NCBI GenBank assembly: GCA_951802195.1
Contig: OX637630.1
Location: 930,001 to 994,000, forward strand
Reading direction: 5' to 3'
Length of the DNA: 64,000 bases
From: Tausonia pullulans
Taxonomy: Eukaryota > Basidiomycota > Tremellomycetes > Cystofilobasidiales > Mrakiaceae
In this document: one piece after another, positions 11,519-23,475 of the stretch
Numbering within the stretch: position 1 is the first letter of the stretch
How the letters are laid out: the number at the start of each line of letters is the position of its first letter
Notes under the pieces: generated by a model
The model's input: only the letters and a program-made list of their open reading frames with translations
The model's database searches: none
What the model was told of the DNA's origin: nothing
Program-made: the position numbers and the translations under genes

Positions 11519-12834
11519 TCACAGCTTGCCACCCTCTCGCTTCCCGAAAGCGTATGATTCCACATCAACCTCCTTCATCCCCTTGGCCCAGTCTGGGTCG
11601 TCCTTAGAGTCGTACACAATCCGTGGTGGCTCGGTGTCAGTCGTGTTATCGACGATCCGGAGGCGGTGGATGTTGGCGACTTTGGAGAGGACTCGGACGG
11701 ATTTGGGCGAGTTGAGCCGGGAGCGGTGGATCTGAGCAAGAACGGACGAACAAGGTCCTGTCAGCTAGCCGATCGGTCCAAGAGGCCGCCCAAGGGGAGG
11801 ATCAGGGGATAGGGGCCATTCTGCGCACCTGTTCATCCGTCACCCTCCGCCCAGTTGCCTTCTCCCTCTTCCTCGCCCTCTCCCGCATTGTCTCCTCCTC
11901 TGCAAATACAAAAAGGATCTCCACCCCATAATTCTCCTTTCCAAACTCCTGCATGACATGTTCGAACCACTCGGAGCACGAGAGCGAGCCATCAACGACA
12001 ACTGATCGGTGGAGCGAGCGGGCGACGGTCGAAAGGATCTCTTGGAGGAAGGACGCTTCCGGGTGGAGCAAGGTCGAGGTTGTAGTGGAGTCGGCGGAAA
12101 GGTACTGGGATCGTTCGGGGAGGAGGAGGGCGAGCTTGTCTGGGTCGATCCTGCGTAAGCGACGCGACGAGGACAGACGACAGACGCGTCATGGACGACA
12201 GGTAAGAGGGGTATCGTTAGTCTGGGGAAACTCAACTCTCTCTCCCCTTCATGGGACAGCCTGCTGCTCCTCATTGTTCATCGAGAAGCAGTCGGAACTC
12301 ACAAAATAAAGTCCTCCGCTAACCGGATCGTCCCATCCTTCAGTAACATCCTCAGGACATGGCCTTTCCCCGCGCCCATTCCTCCACTTGTGAACAATGC
12401 GATCGGTTTTGTCCTCGTATCAATTTTATCCCCCTTGTTAAGCGAAGGTCCGGCGTCCCAGCCCTCAGTACGGGAGTCGCATGTCGAGAAATCGTTGTGC
12501 TTTTCGGCGAGAACTTTGGCGACAATCTCGTCCTGCAGGCTTGTGTGGCGCGACGCGTTCCGTTAAGTCCACAGACGGGGAGAGAACCTTCTGAGACAAA
12601 TACGGAGACCACTCACGCCTGTCTCTCCTTCGACGGGAACTTGTGATACGTGTAGTCCAGCTTGGCTCTCGCGAACGCCCACGGCCCGGAATGGGTGCTC
12701 GGGTCCACGAGCTTCGCCAGACTTGGCGGATCCGGGTCGGAGTACAATTGAGCCGTCGAGAGCTTGAGCTGCTCACTCGAGAGCTTCGGCGCTGGTTGTA
12801 AGAGGGATGTTGGGGAGAGAGGGAGAGGCGCCAT
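11519..12834 (-). CDS. P-loop kinase with zeta-toxin-like domain (host gene)
   Basis: Soluble P-loop NTPase related to the zeta-toxin/UNAG-kinase fold, a group widespread in fungi as single-copy genes of unknown substrate. The Walker A motif is in FTSGGMGAGKGHVLRML, followed by the family's ILIDPDKLALLLPE and a later VVVDGSLS segment, with R-rich helices (RERARKREKATGRRVTDEQV). The stop is TGA at 11519-11521. The reading frame is open upstream to 13020, but only TTG/CTG codons occur there and a TGA lies above, so the first usable ATG is 12834 (MAPLPLSPTSLL). The first intron has a GTGAGT donor and CAAG acceptor and restores KERQALQDEIVAKVL. There is no partner antitoxin gene. A further upstream 5' exon cannot be excluded. 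Confidence 0.75.
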
Positions 12835-13431
12835 CCGGCGGGAGAAGCCCGTGGCGGTGAGGGGAAAGAGGAGCTTATTGATGAGGGTACGGGCGAAGGA
12901 GGACGACACCTTTGGCAGGGTGAGGGAGGACGCCAGCGAGGACACGACGGCCTGGGAGGAAGCGGTAAATCGAGGGATCGGATCGGAAGGGAAGCTGGCT
13001 GGTAGGTTGAGGGGAGACAACAGAGAGGCTTTGGAGGATGACAGGCGCGGAGCGGGGAGTCATCGAGAGACGTGACGCCTTCGTTGCCAATGAGATCTTC
13101 CGGAGCGGATCATCTGCGGATTCTAATCGGATGAAATTTTGGTAAGACAGATAAACTTCTGTTTGTATTAGGAAATGAGTGAGCAAGGCCGCTGTGCGGT
13201 GGGTAGCGAACGTAACCTCGCCCGGAGCTCAACGCGTCGAGCTCGAAGGACGGACGCGCCGTTGTCCCTTTCGACCTTGAGCTCGCTCACTTGCCTTCTT
13301 TCAACTCTCACCTGCCTCTTTTTTCCTCAGTCTAGCCCCTTCCCCCCACCCACTTGCCCTCGGCACTCATTTTGCACGCATAGCACGCCATCCACCGCCC
13401 CTGAAACCCACGCCGATCGCCCCCGACAACA
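12835..13431. other. divergent intergenic region
   Basis: About 600 bp between the zeta-like kinase and the AT-hook protein, which are transcribed apart. It includes an open but ATG-less extension of the kinase frame (12835-13020) and a CT-rich stretch immediately upstream of 13432 typical of promoters in this window. No motif was identified with confidence. Confidence 0.5.
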
Positions 13432-15361
13432 ATGGAGCTCGCCGCAGACGAGTTCGCCAGCCTCCAGCAGATGTCGGCCGTAGAAGCCTTTGAGTACCTC
13501 AAGGAGGCCAAGCGGAAGCGGGACGAGATGGGAGTGGAGGTGCACCCTCAGGGTGAGTCGGTCGGGGTGAGATCGCGATTGAGCGAGCAAGAAACGAGTG
13601 AACGAAATGGAGCCTCAAAGGGGAAAGAGAGCGGGTAAGGACGCGGTTTGCCCTGTCGTCCCACCTCTTAGAGATACCTCTCAGAGGTAGCCACTCCAAC
13701 TGGGCTAGATGGCCTCAGTGATGATATGATAACCCGGGACGGGCCTCTCGTCCATGGAGTCAAGAAGGGTTATTTGTTAGGGGGGAAGTCGAGAGTCAGA
13801 GCATTGGCGTTACGATGTCTGCCGCCCAAGCTGACGCCAGACTGACCCCCGTTGCATCGGTGTCTCTCTCTACTTCGCCAAGTGGCCCCCAACTTGGACC
13901 ATCTCATCGACCCCTCCCTCCTTCCCGAGTCATCCTCATCTGTTTCCATCGCAGCTCTAGCACCCGCACCCTCCTCCTCCGATTCTGCCCGTGCGCCCCC
14001 CGCCAAACGCGCCCGCGTTGCTACTGGAAGCAAGAAGAAGGTGGCCCCAGAGCCCAAACCGATGGAAATTACTCCGGAGGATATGGAGAAACTTAAGGAG
14101 CTGCCCCCGGTCGAGGCCTTCGAGTATCTCAAGGGCATGAAGGAACGACAGGCCGCGAAGGAAATGGCGGGTGAGTCACCCGATTACTTTGAGTTCTCGG
14201 TGTAGGGAAGACGACTGATATGGATCGACCCACGTCTTCTTAGCCAAGCCGAAGCGCAAAGATAACCGTGGGCCTCGGCCGGGAAGGAAGAGGCAGCCGT
14301 ACAAGCCGACCGGCCGACCGCGTTCGTTCTCAGGCTAGACCCATCGCCTTGACCATGCTTTAATGTTCCTTCTTCTCTTATCAAATACAGCTGGTCGCCC
14401 CAGGAAGGATCGCTCCGCCTCGAGTCAAGACAACCCCGTATCGACATCAACATTATCATCATCCGCCGCAGTACCTCCGGGTCAAGTTGCGCAGTCGTCA
14501 ACCTCATCTACAGCCGCAGCAACTCTCCCGCCATCTCCTCCTCCACCTCAGCCACAAACATTCATGCCTTCTCCGCCACTGGTATCAAGTCCCAATCCTC
14601 CAACCCTCGCCCCTATCTCCCCCGACCGTCCACCATTGCCGGACACGCCAGACGAGTACCACGATGAGTTGGACGGGACACCCATGCCGCTTCCATCGGA
14701 GCACGAGGAGGTCCTCGCTCGTTGGCGGTCAGTTTTTTTTTTCTTTTTTCGCCTGTCTCCTTCAAGTGCATCGTGTGCTTACTGTAGAGAGTGTGACCAT
14801 AGACTAGAACAGGACATCAAGGACAAGGCCAAGAAGATCTTCAAGCTCGAGCTTGAGGCGAGTCAGGCGAGGGAAAGGTGGGTCGACTGACTGTCCCGCT
14901 GACTTTCCAGATGATTCAAGGCCTAACCCTCATTCCTCGATGTCCATGATAGGCAGCGTGCGGACGCCAAGATGATCCAGACACTCACGGATGAAGTTGC
15001 CATGCTCCGCGGGGCGTTCCAACTCCTCCAGAAGCATATCCAACAGGCGAGAGAAGCTGGGCTCGCGGAGACGGAGCCGGACGAGCAGGAGCAAGAGCAA
15101 CAGCCTGGCGAGCGGGATGATGAGTATGAGGAGGAGCATGGGGAAGAGCAGGATGAGGAGGAGGATGAGGAGCGGTCGGAGGACTTGGAAGCCGAGGAGA
15201 GATCGGAGGAGGAAGAAGGCGAGGAACCTGGATTGTTTGACGATGAGGAGGAGGCTCAGGGGCTGGGGGAAGAAGACTACCCAGCTTGGGCAACAAGTCT
15301 TCAAACGCCCGACAGCCACCGTGATCCGGCGTCGACCCCAGGCCAGGCCACTGGTTTCTAA
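13432..15361 (+). CDS. unrecognised AT-hook/coiled-coil nuclear-type protein
   Basis: I do not recognise this family. Six exons fit in phase: 13432-13552, 13883-14170, 14244-14321, 14391-14727, 14788-14877, 14953-15361, giving 440 residues. The motif VEAFEYLK appears twice, near residue 19 and near residue 125 (AVEAFEYLKEAKRKRDE and PVEAFEYLKGMKERQAAKE), suggesting a duplicated short helical module. A basic region with two AT-hook-like cores follows (PRPGRKRQ, then GRPPGRPRKDR assembled across the third intron), then a Pro/Ser-rich linker, a predicted coiled coil (about residues 270-340) and a strongly Glu/Asp-rich C-terminus ending QATGF. AT-hooks bind the minor groove of AT-rich DNA, so a chromatin or transcription role is the simplest inference. 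Convergent with the acyltransferase gene. Confidence 0.8.
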
Positions 15362-15480
15362 ATCGCTCGCTTACTTGTTCTCTCTTTTACGACTGAAACG
15401 ATGATACTTCCACGTAATCGATCATTCGGGTCATGAGAGAACATTAGATAACAGCAGAACGAGATCATCCATCCTGATCC

Positions 15481-18400
15481 TCAGATTCTGGCAACGGGGG
15501 CAGTCGAAGGGGAGGGTCCAGTGACCGAAGTGCCCTCGGGTTCGTCAACGGTTGTTTCGATCAACGACGGAGCACATTTCTTAGAGAGGCTCCAGACGCG
15601 CCTGGAGGCTGATTTTTCAAGCAGAAAAATGTCAGCGATCTTATCCGAATGAGACAGATATAAGGACAGGGTGCTCACCGAGCAGGTTTGTCCGCCTCGA
15701 CTTGCCCTCCCTCCTGAAGGCGCCAACTTTCTCTGCCCAGCCGACAAGCCGCTCCTCGTTCCTCGCCCATTCAGGCCTTAGGGCCACGATCGTAAGCTTC
15801 CCCTTCTTGCGCGTTTGGAGGATCCCGAGCTCGGCGAACCGCCGGAAGGCATTCGAGAGAGTGTTAGTCGAGACCGACTCGAGGTAGGAAAGGTCGCCCT
15901 GAGTTCAAGGGAAACAAGGAGGTGAGCGATGAGGCTGACAAGAGCGAAGGAGTTGAGAGCCTTGCTACACGCTCACCTGCCAGAAGAGTGTCTTGCCCAG
16001 TGCCTGTGCCTTGGAGATGAGTTCGGGCTGGGAAAACCAGGCCGTGACTGAACCTGGGCTGGCGGGAATAAGGCCAAATAGGCTGACAGACGCGAGCCAG
16101 TAGCTGAGGCACGTGGAGAACCAGAGTTAATTATGATTACGAGTGCTCGAGTCTAGTGGACAGTGGAAGAACCTCTCGATGAACGGCCAGACCATAAAGA
16201 GGTAGAAGTCGTAGGTTTCTCGACCATTCGAGAGCTCATTCTCGCTCAGGCCGACCGAGTCCTCGTCGACATCCAGGACTCCGTCCTCTTGAAGAACCTC
16301 AAGCGTGCGTTGGACGTTAACCTCGAGACTGGTTGTCGGGAATATGAACTACATGTAAATAATGCGTCAGCGTGACCATCGATCGAAGGATAGCACAAAA
16401 GGGGCGGACCTCGATCCGGAGAAGGTCCTAGGAAAGGGAAGAACGAGGTGTGAGCAGACACATCTCACCGAAAGCTTCAAAGGGACATACAGAGAGGAAG
16501 CGGGTCTCCTCCATGACCTCCTGGATGGGCATGCGTTCGAGCTTGACAGCCGTCTTGACCTTGAGGTAGAGCGCAGCAGCGAGGAGACCTGATGGGGCAG
16601 CGTCAAATAGAGATCCTTTCCCTCGTTCAAAAGAGGAGACCGACATACCCTCCCTGACAAAAACATGCATCAATTCATTTCGTAGGAGGCTGTGGTGATC
16701 AAAGGCAAGCTGTCAGCAACTGAGGATGAGGTGAAGCAGACTGCGCGGGCCGACCTGAGTTCGAAGCTCTTGAGCGGATAGATGGTCTCCTCTACGACCT
16801 CATTTGCCTTGCGATGACCGATGAGATCCTTGAGGACGACAAGGGTTCTGCGAAGTACATGTCGTGAGCCACCAAAATTTGGACCACAGAAAGTGATAAA
16901 GAGACCGACTTGTCGACTGTCTCGACGATGCTCCTCTCGCCAAAGTCAACGACGCGCCCACCACGCTTTTGTATCGTCTGGATAAGCCACTCAATGCGCC
17001 GTACAAGCTCCTGCTTCGAGACGCCTCGCGAGGTGCGGAGGGTGAGGAGAGCGGTTGCCACCAGAGCCGAGGGCATCGCCACGCTCGACGCTGCATTCAG
17101 TTGTTTGTCAATCATCGAACCGTCACACAAGTGGAAAGACAGCGCACCGTTAATATCTGACAGAACGCGGTATCCCACATTGCGTAGGAAGATTTCCTTG
17201 TCCTTGGCGGACTTCGTCACGTCGAATGCAGGCGCGTCATCGGAGGATGCGGGAGCGCGGCGTTGAGTTTGCTCTTCAAGCAAGGTCTTGATGGAGTAGG
17301 GCCCCCCGAACCTGACGTCGATTCGGCCCAGCTTGAGACCGAGCACTGACGTAGCCGAGGCGAGCCCAGCAAGCGATTCCTTCTCCTTCGGCGCGCCGAG
17401 TGACTCCGCCACGTAGGATCCCGCCTCGATGACCTTGTCGTACTGCACCGAAACAGGGACGAGCATGACATCACTTGCGCGTCCAGAGAGGACCGCGTCG
17501 ACGATGATTTTGAGAGCACCAAACTTGGGAGGGAGGAGCTAGAAGAGAGGCGCAGTGTGAGGGGCGCTCTCGATGACTTCAATGGGACTGAGATGGCTCC
17601 AACCTTCCCTGTCCGTGACCTCGTACCCTCGATGAAGCATTCAAGGCTGGAAAATAGGGTTGTCAGGCACAGAATTCGAATGGCCAGATACTTGCGCTCA
17701 CTTGTGGCCCTTTTCGAGAAGCTGTGTGATGTATTCACTGAGAGAGAAAACAGCTCAGCAAAAAGGTCTTGACAGGATCGGTAGATCGCTCACTTCGCGA
17801 TCTTGGGGTACAGCTCATCGTCGTTCCAAGACCCGGCTCGTCGGACGAAGAAAGCACCGCCTCGCCTCAAGAGAGGGCCGACAACTGAGCAGTGTAGAAA
17901 TGTCAGAATTCGGCAAGACACATACGGTCTTTCAATAAGCACTAGGAAGGTCAAGGTTGTCGCCCGCGAAGATGTGCGGAAGGTTCAGGCCCAGACGAAA
18001 GCACCTAGGACGGTATTTTAGTTTCATCCTTCAAACCAGATCTACGTGGGCACCCGTGGAACTCACAGCCAGGAGATCAAAAGGTAATCGATGTGGGATT
18101 TGTGGCAGGGGAGGAAGACAAGCGACTGCTTCTTCTTCTCACACTCGGCGGCGACTTCGCGAAGCTGCAAGTTGAAGGATCAGCTACCCATGTAGGTCAT
18201 TGTCAACATACCTTGAAAAGCAAACTACTCACCCGGACGGCCTCATCGACGTTGATGTGGACACCGTGCTGGTACAACCGGGCGAAGATGTTGGCCAGGA
18301 CGACGCCGTATGTCTTGATGAGGCGAGGGCTCTCAATCTTGGCGACGAGGTCGCCCGCCATACCCTTTGCAATGCCCTTGAGTCCTCTCTCGACCCTGCG

Positions 18401-18953
18401 GACTACCTTGTCCCGCTCGCGCTCCTCCTTGGGGCTAAGTGACATGTTGTCGACCTTCTTCTCCGCAAGCTCGTGGATGTGATGCAGGAGCACCGGCGAC
18501 TCGAGCAGGGCCTTCATCATCTCAGCGTGGTATCCAGAGTAGAGGATCCGCGCTCCAAGGGGCTTTCCGCAGAAGGGACGTGATGTCACGTTGAAGTCAG
18601 ATCCGCGTACATACAGGTCTAGATGCGCACTTAAAGCTGACGGGTGGATGTTACCGCGGCCGGACTCACGCGTTCATAAGCCCGCCAACCCTTGCCGTTG
18701 ACCGCGTCCTCAATCTGCCTTGCAAACCCCAGCGGGTCCGAGAGTAGACCGTTGTAGTTCTCTCTGAGGGAGCAGATTGATGTCAGTAGGGGAAGACTGG
18801 CTATGCGAGATACAGCGAGTTTCACAGCAGGTCCTTGACAGGCTTGCCGCTGTCGAGCGGAAAGTCGAAGTAGACCGGGTCGAGTGGGCCGTTCGTAGGC
18901 TTGGTGATGGATGAAATCTGCATGGGCACGAGAGAAGATGGTGTTTCCGTCAT
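15481..18953 (-). CDS. PlsB-like glycerol-3-phosphate / dihydroxyacetone-phosphate acyltransferase
   Basis: Acyl-CoA-dependent enzyme of the PlsB/GPAT-DHAPAT branch, making the first acylation of glycerolipid (or ether-lipid) synthesis at a membrane. It carries the catalytic HX4D block in LPCHKSHIDYLL, then HIFAGDNLDLP, LLRRGGAFFVRR and the substrate block FIEGTRSRTGKLLPPK, all hallmarks of the group. The C-terminal half has FLFMVWPFIESYW and KTLFWQGDLSYLESVSTNTL, matching the known C-terminal region. ATG 18953 is the first in-frame ATG (MTETPSSLVPMQ); the frame stays open to 19115 without one. Stop TGA is at 15481-15483. More than ten introns. The C-terminus lacks a clear peroxisomal SKL signal (ends PVARI), so peroxisome versus mitochondrion or ER cannot be decided. 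Confidence 0.88.
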
Positions 18954-19327
18954 GAAAACGAGCGAGCGAGCTGTCAAGGTATTGATTGTGAGACGAGGAA
19001 GACAAGAGGCGCCAGTCGGGAAGTCGTGTCGAGACGAGGCGGGTGCGGGCACTGACCGCCGGCTACCGCGTCCCGAGAGCCGCCTTAACCTTTCGCGTTC
19101 GGTGACCACAGGCAAGTCGCTGCATGAATTGCAGTGGGAGAAATCTTTTGACAGTCATGTCACTGGATAGCTCAAGGAGAAGACAGAGAACGGAGGAAAA
19201 TAAAGTCCAAGGCGGCCAGAATTCGCTTCAACGGACATCACATGCGTGGAGCCTACGTCTAAGAGCTCCGAGAGAGCCACATGCGATACATGCGAGAATG
19301 AGTACAAGACAACCACCGGAGCTCCTC
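18954..19327. other. intergenic region between acyltransferase start and DBP9 stop
   Basis: About 375 bp between two minus-strand genes. The part next to 18953 is open in the acyltransferase frame without an ATG, so a short 5' exon could hide here. Otherwise nothing was recognised. Confidence 0.45.
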
Positions 19328-21764
19328 TTACTTGAACGTCTTCAGGGGGTCCTTCTTCTTCGGACCCATTCCCGGCCCCCCTCCACCCCGGCCGCGTCCT
19401 CCCCGCGAGCCACCACGCCCTCCACGTCCACGACCGCGACCACGACCGCCGACCTTGCCGAAGGGAACGATGAGGTCACTCTCCTTTCCCGCAACGACGT
19501 CCGCCGGCGTAGACGACGAGTCCGCCAAAGAGGAAGAAGTCGCGGCCGCCGAGGCGCCAGGGATGGCGGCGATCCGGGGCATGAGGTAGTTCGGGACGTG
19601 CTTCATATGAGACTGGACGCGCGTCGACTGGGATGGGGCGTCATGCCGGAGGTAGGAGAGATCCTGGGGATTGAGCGCGAAATGGGCCTGGAAGAGAAAA
19701 GAGAGCGTAGCGTCAGTTGATGCGCACAAGCGTACACACCACCCAGTCGAGACGCACCTTGAGCTTCTCCGAGTTTAGCAGCTCCTTTCGAAGCTCCTCT
19801 CGTCGAGCGTCCTTGACCGCCTTGCGCGTCACGCTCCGGAGAGCGTCCTCCATCCGGTACCGGAAGCCTTCAATTTCGCCCTTGCGCCCTCCCCACTCCC
19901 ACGCCTTGATCTCGCCCTGGACACCGGCCTCGGCCTTGATTCTCTCGAACACGCTCTCGTCCCGCCGCGCCGAGCGGAGCGATACGGCCTTGTCGGTACC
20001 CCAGTCCGCCCGGGGCACGACAAACGAGATGGCAAGACCGGCCTCGTGGGCACGCGCCGTCCGGCCAACACGATGGGTGTATGATCGGGCGTTCGTCGGA
20101 AGGTCAAAGTTGAGGACGCAGGAGACCGAGACAAAGTCGATTCCGCGCGAGACACCGTACTCCTTGTCCCGCTTAGGCTGTGAGACGCGCTTGGCGCGCT
20201 TGGAGGACGGAGGAGGAGGAGAGGGAGAGGCGCGCCGCTTGGCGGCGTTGGTGATAGCAGCAGAGGGGATGAACTCCTCGGTTGGCTCGACGGCTGTCGA
20301 GTCATCGTGAGCGGAGGGGGAAGGAGCACGGGCGGGCTGGGTAGAAATGACTGGAGGAATAGAGCGGATGTCAAAGAAATAACAAGAAAAGGGTATCACG
20401 GCGTTTGAGTGACGCACATTGAGGCTGCTTAGCAGCGGACTCTTCCTCCTCCTCAGACTCGGACTCGGACGACGATGCATCTTCCTCCTCTCCGCCGAGG
20501 CCACCCTCATCGGTGGCAATGATGTAGTCGTACACGCCCTTGTTGAACTCTTGGACGATATGGAAGCTGGTGAGAGAGATGGCGAGCATGGTCAGTCCGT
20601 GAAGGCGCCACCAAATCAGAGATGGTGAAGACTAGGGGCTCACCGAGAGTTGAGGGGCAGTTCGGCGTTGAGAACACAGGCTTTGACGCCAAACTGCTCC
20701 AGGAAGAGCTTGAGCCGGTAGCACCGGTCAACGTCGTTAACAAAGAGGATGCATTTGCCTTTGATAAGGCGGAGCTTGAGGAGGACATAGGCGAGGAGGA
20801 ACTTGTCCGTCTCGGAGCAGTTGACGTAGTACTGCGAGAGCTGGGACGATGCAGAAGCAGGATCCTCCTCCAGACGAAGAATGGCCTGAAGACATGAAAG
20901 TGGTCAGCAATCATTCTGCTTCGATAGGAAGGCTGCATCCGCGCACCGGGTTCCGGAGTACCATGCCCTTGAGGACTTCGACGTCCTTGGTCATGGTGGC
21001 AGACATGAGGAACGACTGGTAAATCTTGGGCATGAAGCCGCCGGAGAAGATCTGCTTGACGTCGTCCGCGTGGCCGTACGAGAGGATAAGGTCTGCCTCA
21101 TCGATAGTGAGGGTCTCGAGATGCTCGAGCGAGAGGGCCTGCGACGAATGTGGTCAGTGTCCGAAGTACGCATGGCTGCCGATCTCAACCCACCTTAGAC
21201 TGGAGAAGGGCAAGGGTACGAGATGGGGTGGCGACGATGATATCCGGTCGGTCAGACAGAAGGAGCCTGACAAATGCATGAAGACGAGGGTGGAGGCGCG
21301 CGCGGCGGTTAGGACGAGCTGCCCGTCTACTGTGGTTGCTAGACGCGATCAAGGGAGACGGACCTCTGAAGCTGGGTACTAGCACCACCGGCGACATTGG
21401 CAATGGTCACCTCGCCGTCACAGTCGGCGACAAGGCCGTTGCAGACCTGGGTGACCTGGTCGGCGAGCTCCCTCGTCGGAACGAGGATGAGAGCGCGAGT
21501 GGCCTGCCGCGTGCTGTCGGCGAGCTCGAGGGACGCCTTCTTCGAGAGAATCTTCTGGACCGTTGGGATGCAGTACGCGCCCGTCTTTCCCGACCCAGTC
21601 CGGGCCTTGGCGAGGATGTCCTTGCCCTCAAGCGCGAGCGGGATCGCCTTGGCCTGGACGAGCGTCGGATGAAGGAACTTGAACGAGGCGAGCGCCGAGA
21701 GCAGCCGTGGGTCGAGCAGGTGCGAGAGTTCGGCGAACGTCGTGGGGGCCAGGAGGTCGCTCAT
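19328..21764 (-). CDS. DBP9: DEAD-box RNA helicase DBP9/DDX56
   Basis: Nucleolar ATP-dependent RNA helicase needed for 60S ribosomal subunit assembly (family role). Start ATG at 21764 ([13 protein letters not shown]). Motifs in order: [20 protein letters not shown] (Q-motif region), [11 protein letters not shown] (motif I), [11 protein letters not shown] (Ia), a GG (Ib) in [20 protein letters not shown] (motif II, DEAD), FLMSATM (motif III, SAT), and in the C-terminal domain IATDE, RGIDF (motif V) and [15 protein letters not shown] (motif VI). A long acidic/Ser-rich insertion separates ATDE from RGIDF, a known Dbp9/DDX56 feature. The tail is rich in RGG-like repeats (about 19340-19460) and ends [10 protein letters not shown] at TAA 19328-19330. 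At least five introns. Confidence 0.93.
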
Positions 21765-22317
21765 GGAATGAACAAGGGGAAGAGATTTGTGGAACGGGAG
21801 GGGAGTCGTTGACGGTCGAAGGCGAAGTAACAGCTGGTCAGGAGGACGAGGGAACATTTGAGAGACAACGGTCGGTGCGCTCACTGAACGCGGAGACACG
21901 CGTCTGTCTGTCGCGCTCGTGTCCTCTTCTTCATGTCTCCTTTCGTGATGGCTTACTTCGGGCGTAATACGGCCCTTGATGTGGATGCGATGCAGCCAGT
22001 GTCAGGAAAGAGGAAGAAGAGTCTGACAATCTCGCGAGACTTGCTTCTCAGACGCGCCACGGGCCGCATTCGACGTCGCTCTCCAAGACGCAGGTTCCAG
22101 TGAGTTGATGCAAATACGAGTTGTGTGTGTGATATATGAGAACAGCCAGATGACGGTGGCACCTCCTCTGCCCTCCTCCGCCTTCTATCTGACAGAATGC
22201 GCGCGCGCTTGCCTCTATATTGGCGGCGCAACGCGCTCTTTCCTCCCCTGTCCTCTCCCTGCTCCTTCTCCTTCCCCTGCCATCTTCCCTTCTCCTGCTC
22301 ACTCTTCTTCACTCCGT
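21765..22317. other. intergenic region upstream of DBP9
   Basis: About 550 bp between the DBP9 start and the PAM16 stop. The first 135 bp are open in the DBP9 frame from a non-ATG codon, probably by chance. The rest includes a CT-rich stretch at 22230-22320 next to the PAM16 stop. No gene was seen. Confidence 0.5.
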
Positions 22318-23475
22318 TCAGGGCTTCTTAGCCTCGCCTGATTCCGGCGCTGGCGATTCCGGGGCTTTGTCCTCAGCCGTAGCAGCCTCAGCAGCCGCTG
22401 CCTCCGCCTTCGCCGCCTCCTCGACGCGCTCCGGGTCTGTCTCGCCGAGCTTGCGCTCCGCCTCCAACCGCTCTAGCGCGCGGTAGACCTTCGATTGAAG
22501 GTAGTGAGAGTGCGTGATGGTCGTCGGGGCGGCAGCCTTGCCCTTCTTTGTTGGTGGCGGTGTCGCGGTCTCGGTCGCGGCGGCGGGGTCGGTTGGGGTA
22601 GGAGCAGGAGGGGAATTAGCCTGGAAGAGGTGCTCATAGTTCTGTCCAAGTGGCAACAAAGCGAGAGAAGGACCAACGAGTTCAGCGGGGTGCACGGCGA
22701 CGACGCGACGGGTTGAACAAGACAGGGAGACGACTCTACTTACGGCCCGGACCTTCTCCCAGGGGTCATCCTCTTTCACATTGAGGATCATGCGGGCCTC
22801 ATGCAGCCGCATCTGCGTCGCCTGGTCAAGACTCGCTGTTGAGGGTCCGGCGCTGGCGTCGACCTTGCCGGCGTCACCAGCCGTCTCCGGCGCTTCCGGC
22901 CGATGCTGAATGTCTAAAGGAGCGCGAAAGCAGGTCAGTCCATGCACCTCTCCCGAATTATGCCCCATCTGGATTCCTGGTAGTAATGGTCGAACAGGAA
23001 ACGAGCGCACGTTGCGCCATCCAGCCGAGAGAGAGTGCGCGTCCTCTGGCTGCCAATCACTCCGCTCAACCGGCTGACTCCACCGCGTTCCGAGTCGAAG
23101 CAAGCGGGAGTACAGCAGCCTGGCCTTGGCGAACCAACAGCTAGTGAGGCTCGCAAATGTGGGTCTGTCCTCCCCTCCACCAAGCGTCCTCCATCCCGAA
23201 TTGGTTGCTCAGACCGTCGTCACTCACTCTTGTACATCTGACCACCAGCAGCCTTGAGGGCTTGGCCGCCAATCTTGGCGTACCGGCCCGCGACCTTAGC
23301 AATGACGAGGGGGAGGTTGAGAGACTGGACGAGAGCAGATGACGGACAACAGACAGCCAGAGGGCATGCCGGGCGGAAACGGGCGAGGAAGGCGAACGGG
23401 TCAGAGAACCGGATGGAGAGCCACCGTCAGCGGTTAAGCTGGGCGTTATCGGCTATTGTAAAAGCAGCGCACCAT
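22318..23475 (-). CDS. PAM16: mitochondrial import motor subunit PAM16/TIM16
   Basis: J-like protein of the presequence translocase-associated motor on the matrix side of the mitochondrial inner membrane; it partners Pam18 to regulate mtHsp70. The N-terminal exon reads SLNLPLVIAKVAGRYAKIGG, then NIQHRPEAPE after an intron, and the J-like region contains MRLHEARMILNVKEDDPWEKV, YEHLFQAN and HYLQSKVYRALERLEAE; the HPD tripeptide is absent, as expected for Pam16. An Ala/Pro-rich insert sits before HYLQ and an Ala/Glu-rich tail follows. No ATG lies in the exon beginning at 23324; the best solution is a 3-nt exon holding only the ATG (23473-23475), followed by a GTGCGC donor. That start is an inference. 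Stop TGA is at 22318-22320. Confidence 0.9.

Noticed and set aside
11519-12834. Toxin-antitoxin module
   Set aside because: Only the fold is shared with zeta toxins; there is no epsilon-like partner, the gene has introns and such kinases are common in fungi.
12835-13020. Longer N-terminus of the zeta-like kinase
   Set aside because: The frame is open, but its only possible starts are TTG/CTG and a TGA lies further upstream; an ATG at 12834 is preferred.
18954-19115. Arg-rich mitochondrial presequence for the acyltransferase
   Set aside because: The frame is open, but begins at a TTG; no ATG occurs above 18953.
22060-22320. Short ORFs between DBP9 and PAM16
   Set aside because: Low-complexity CT-rich sequence without conserved features.
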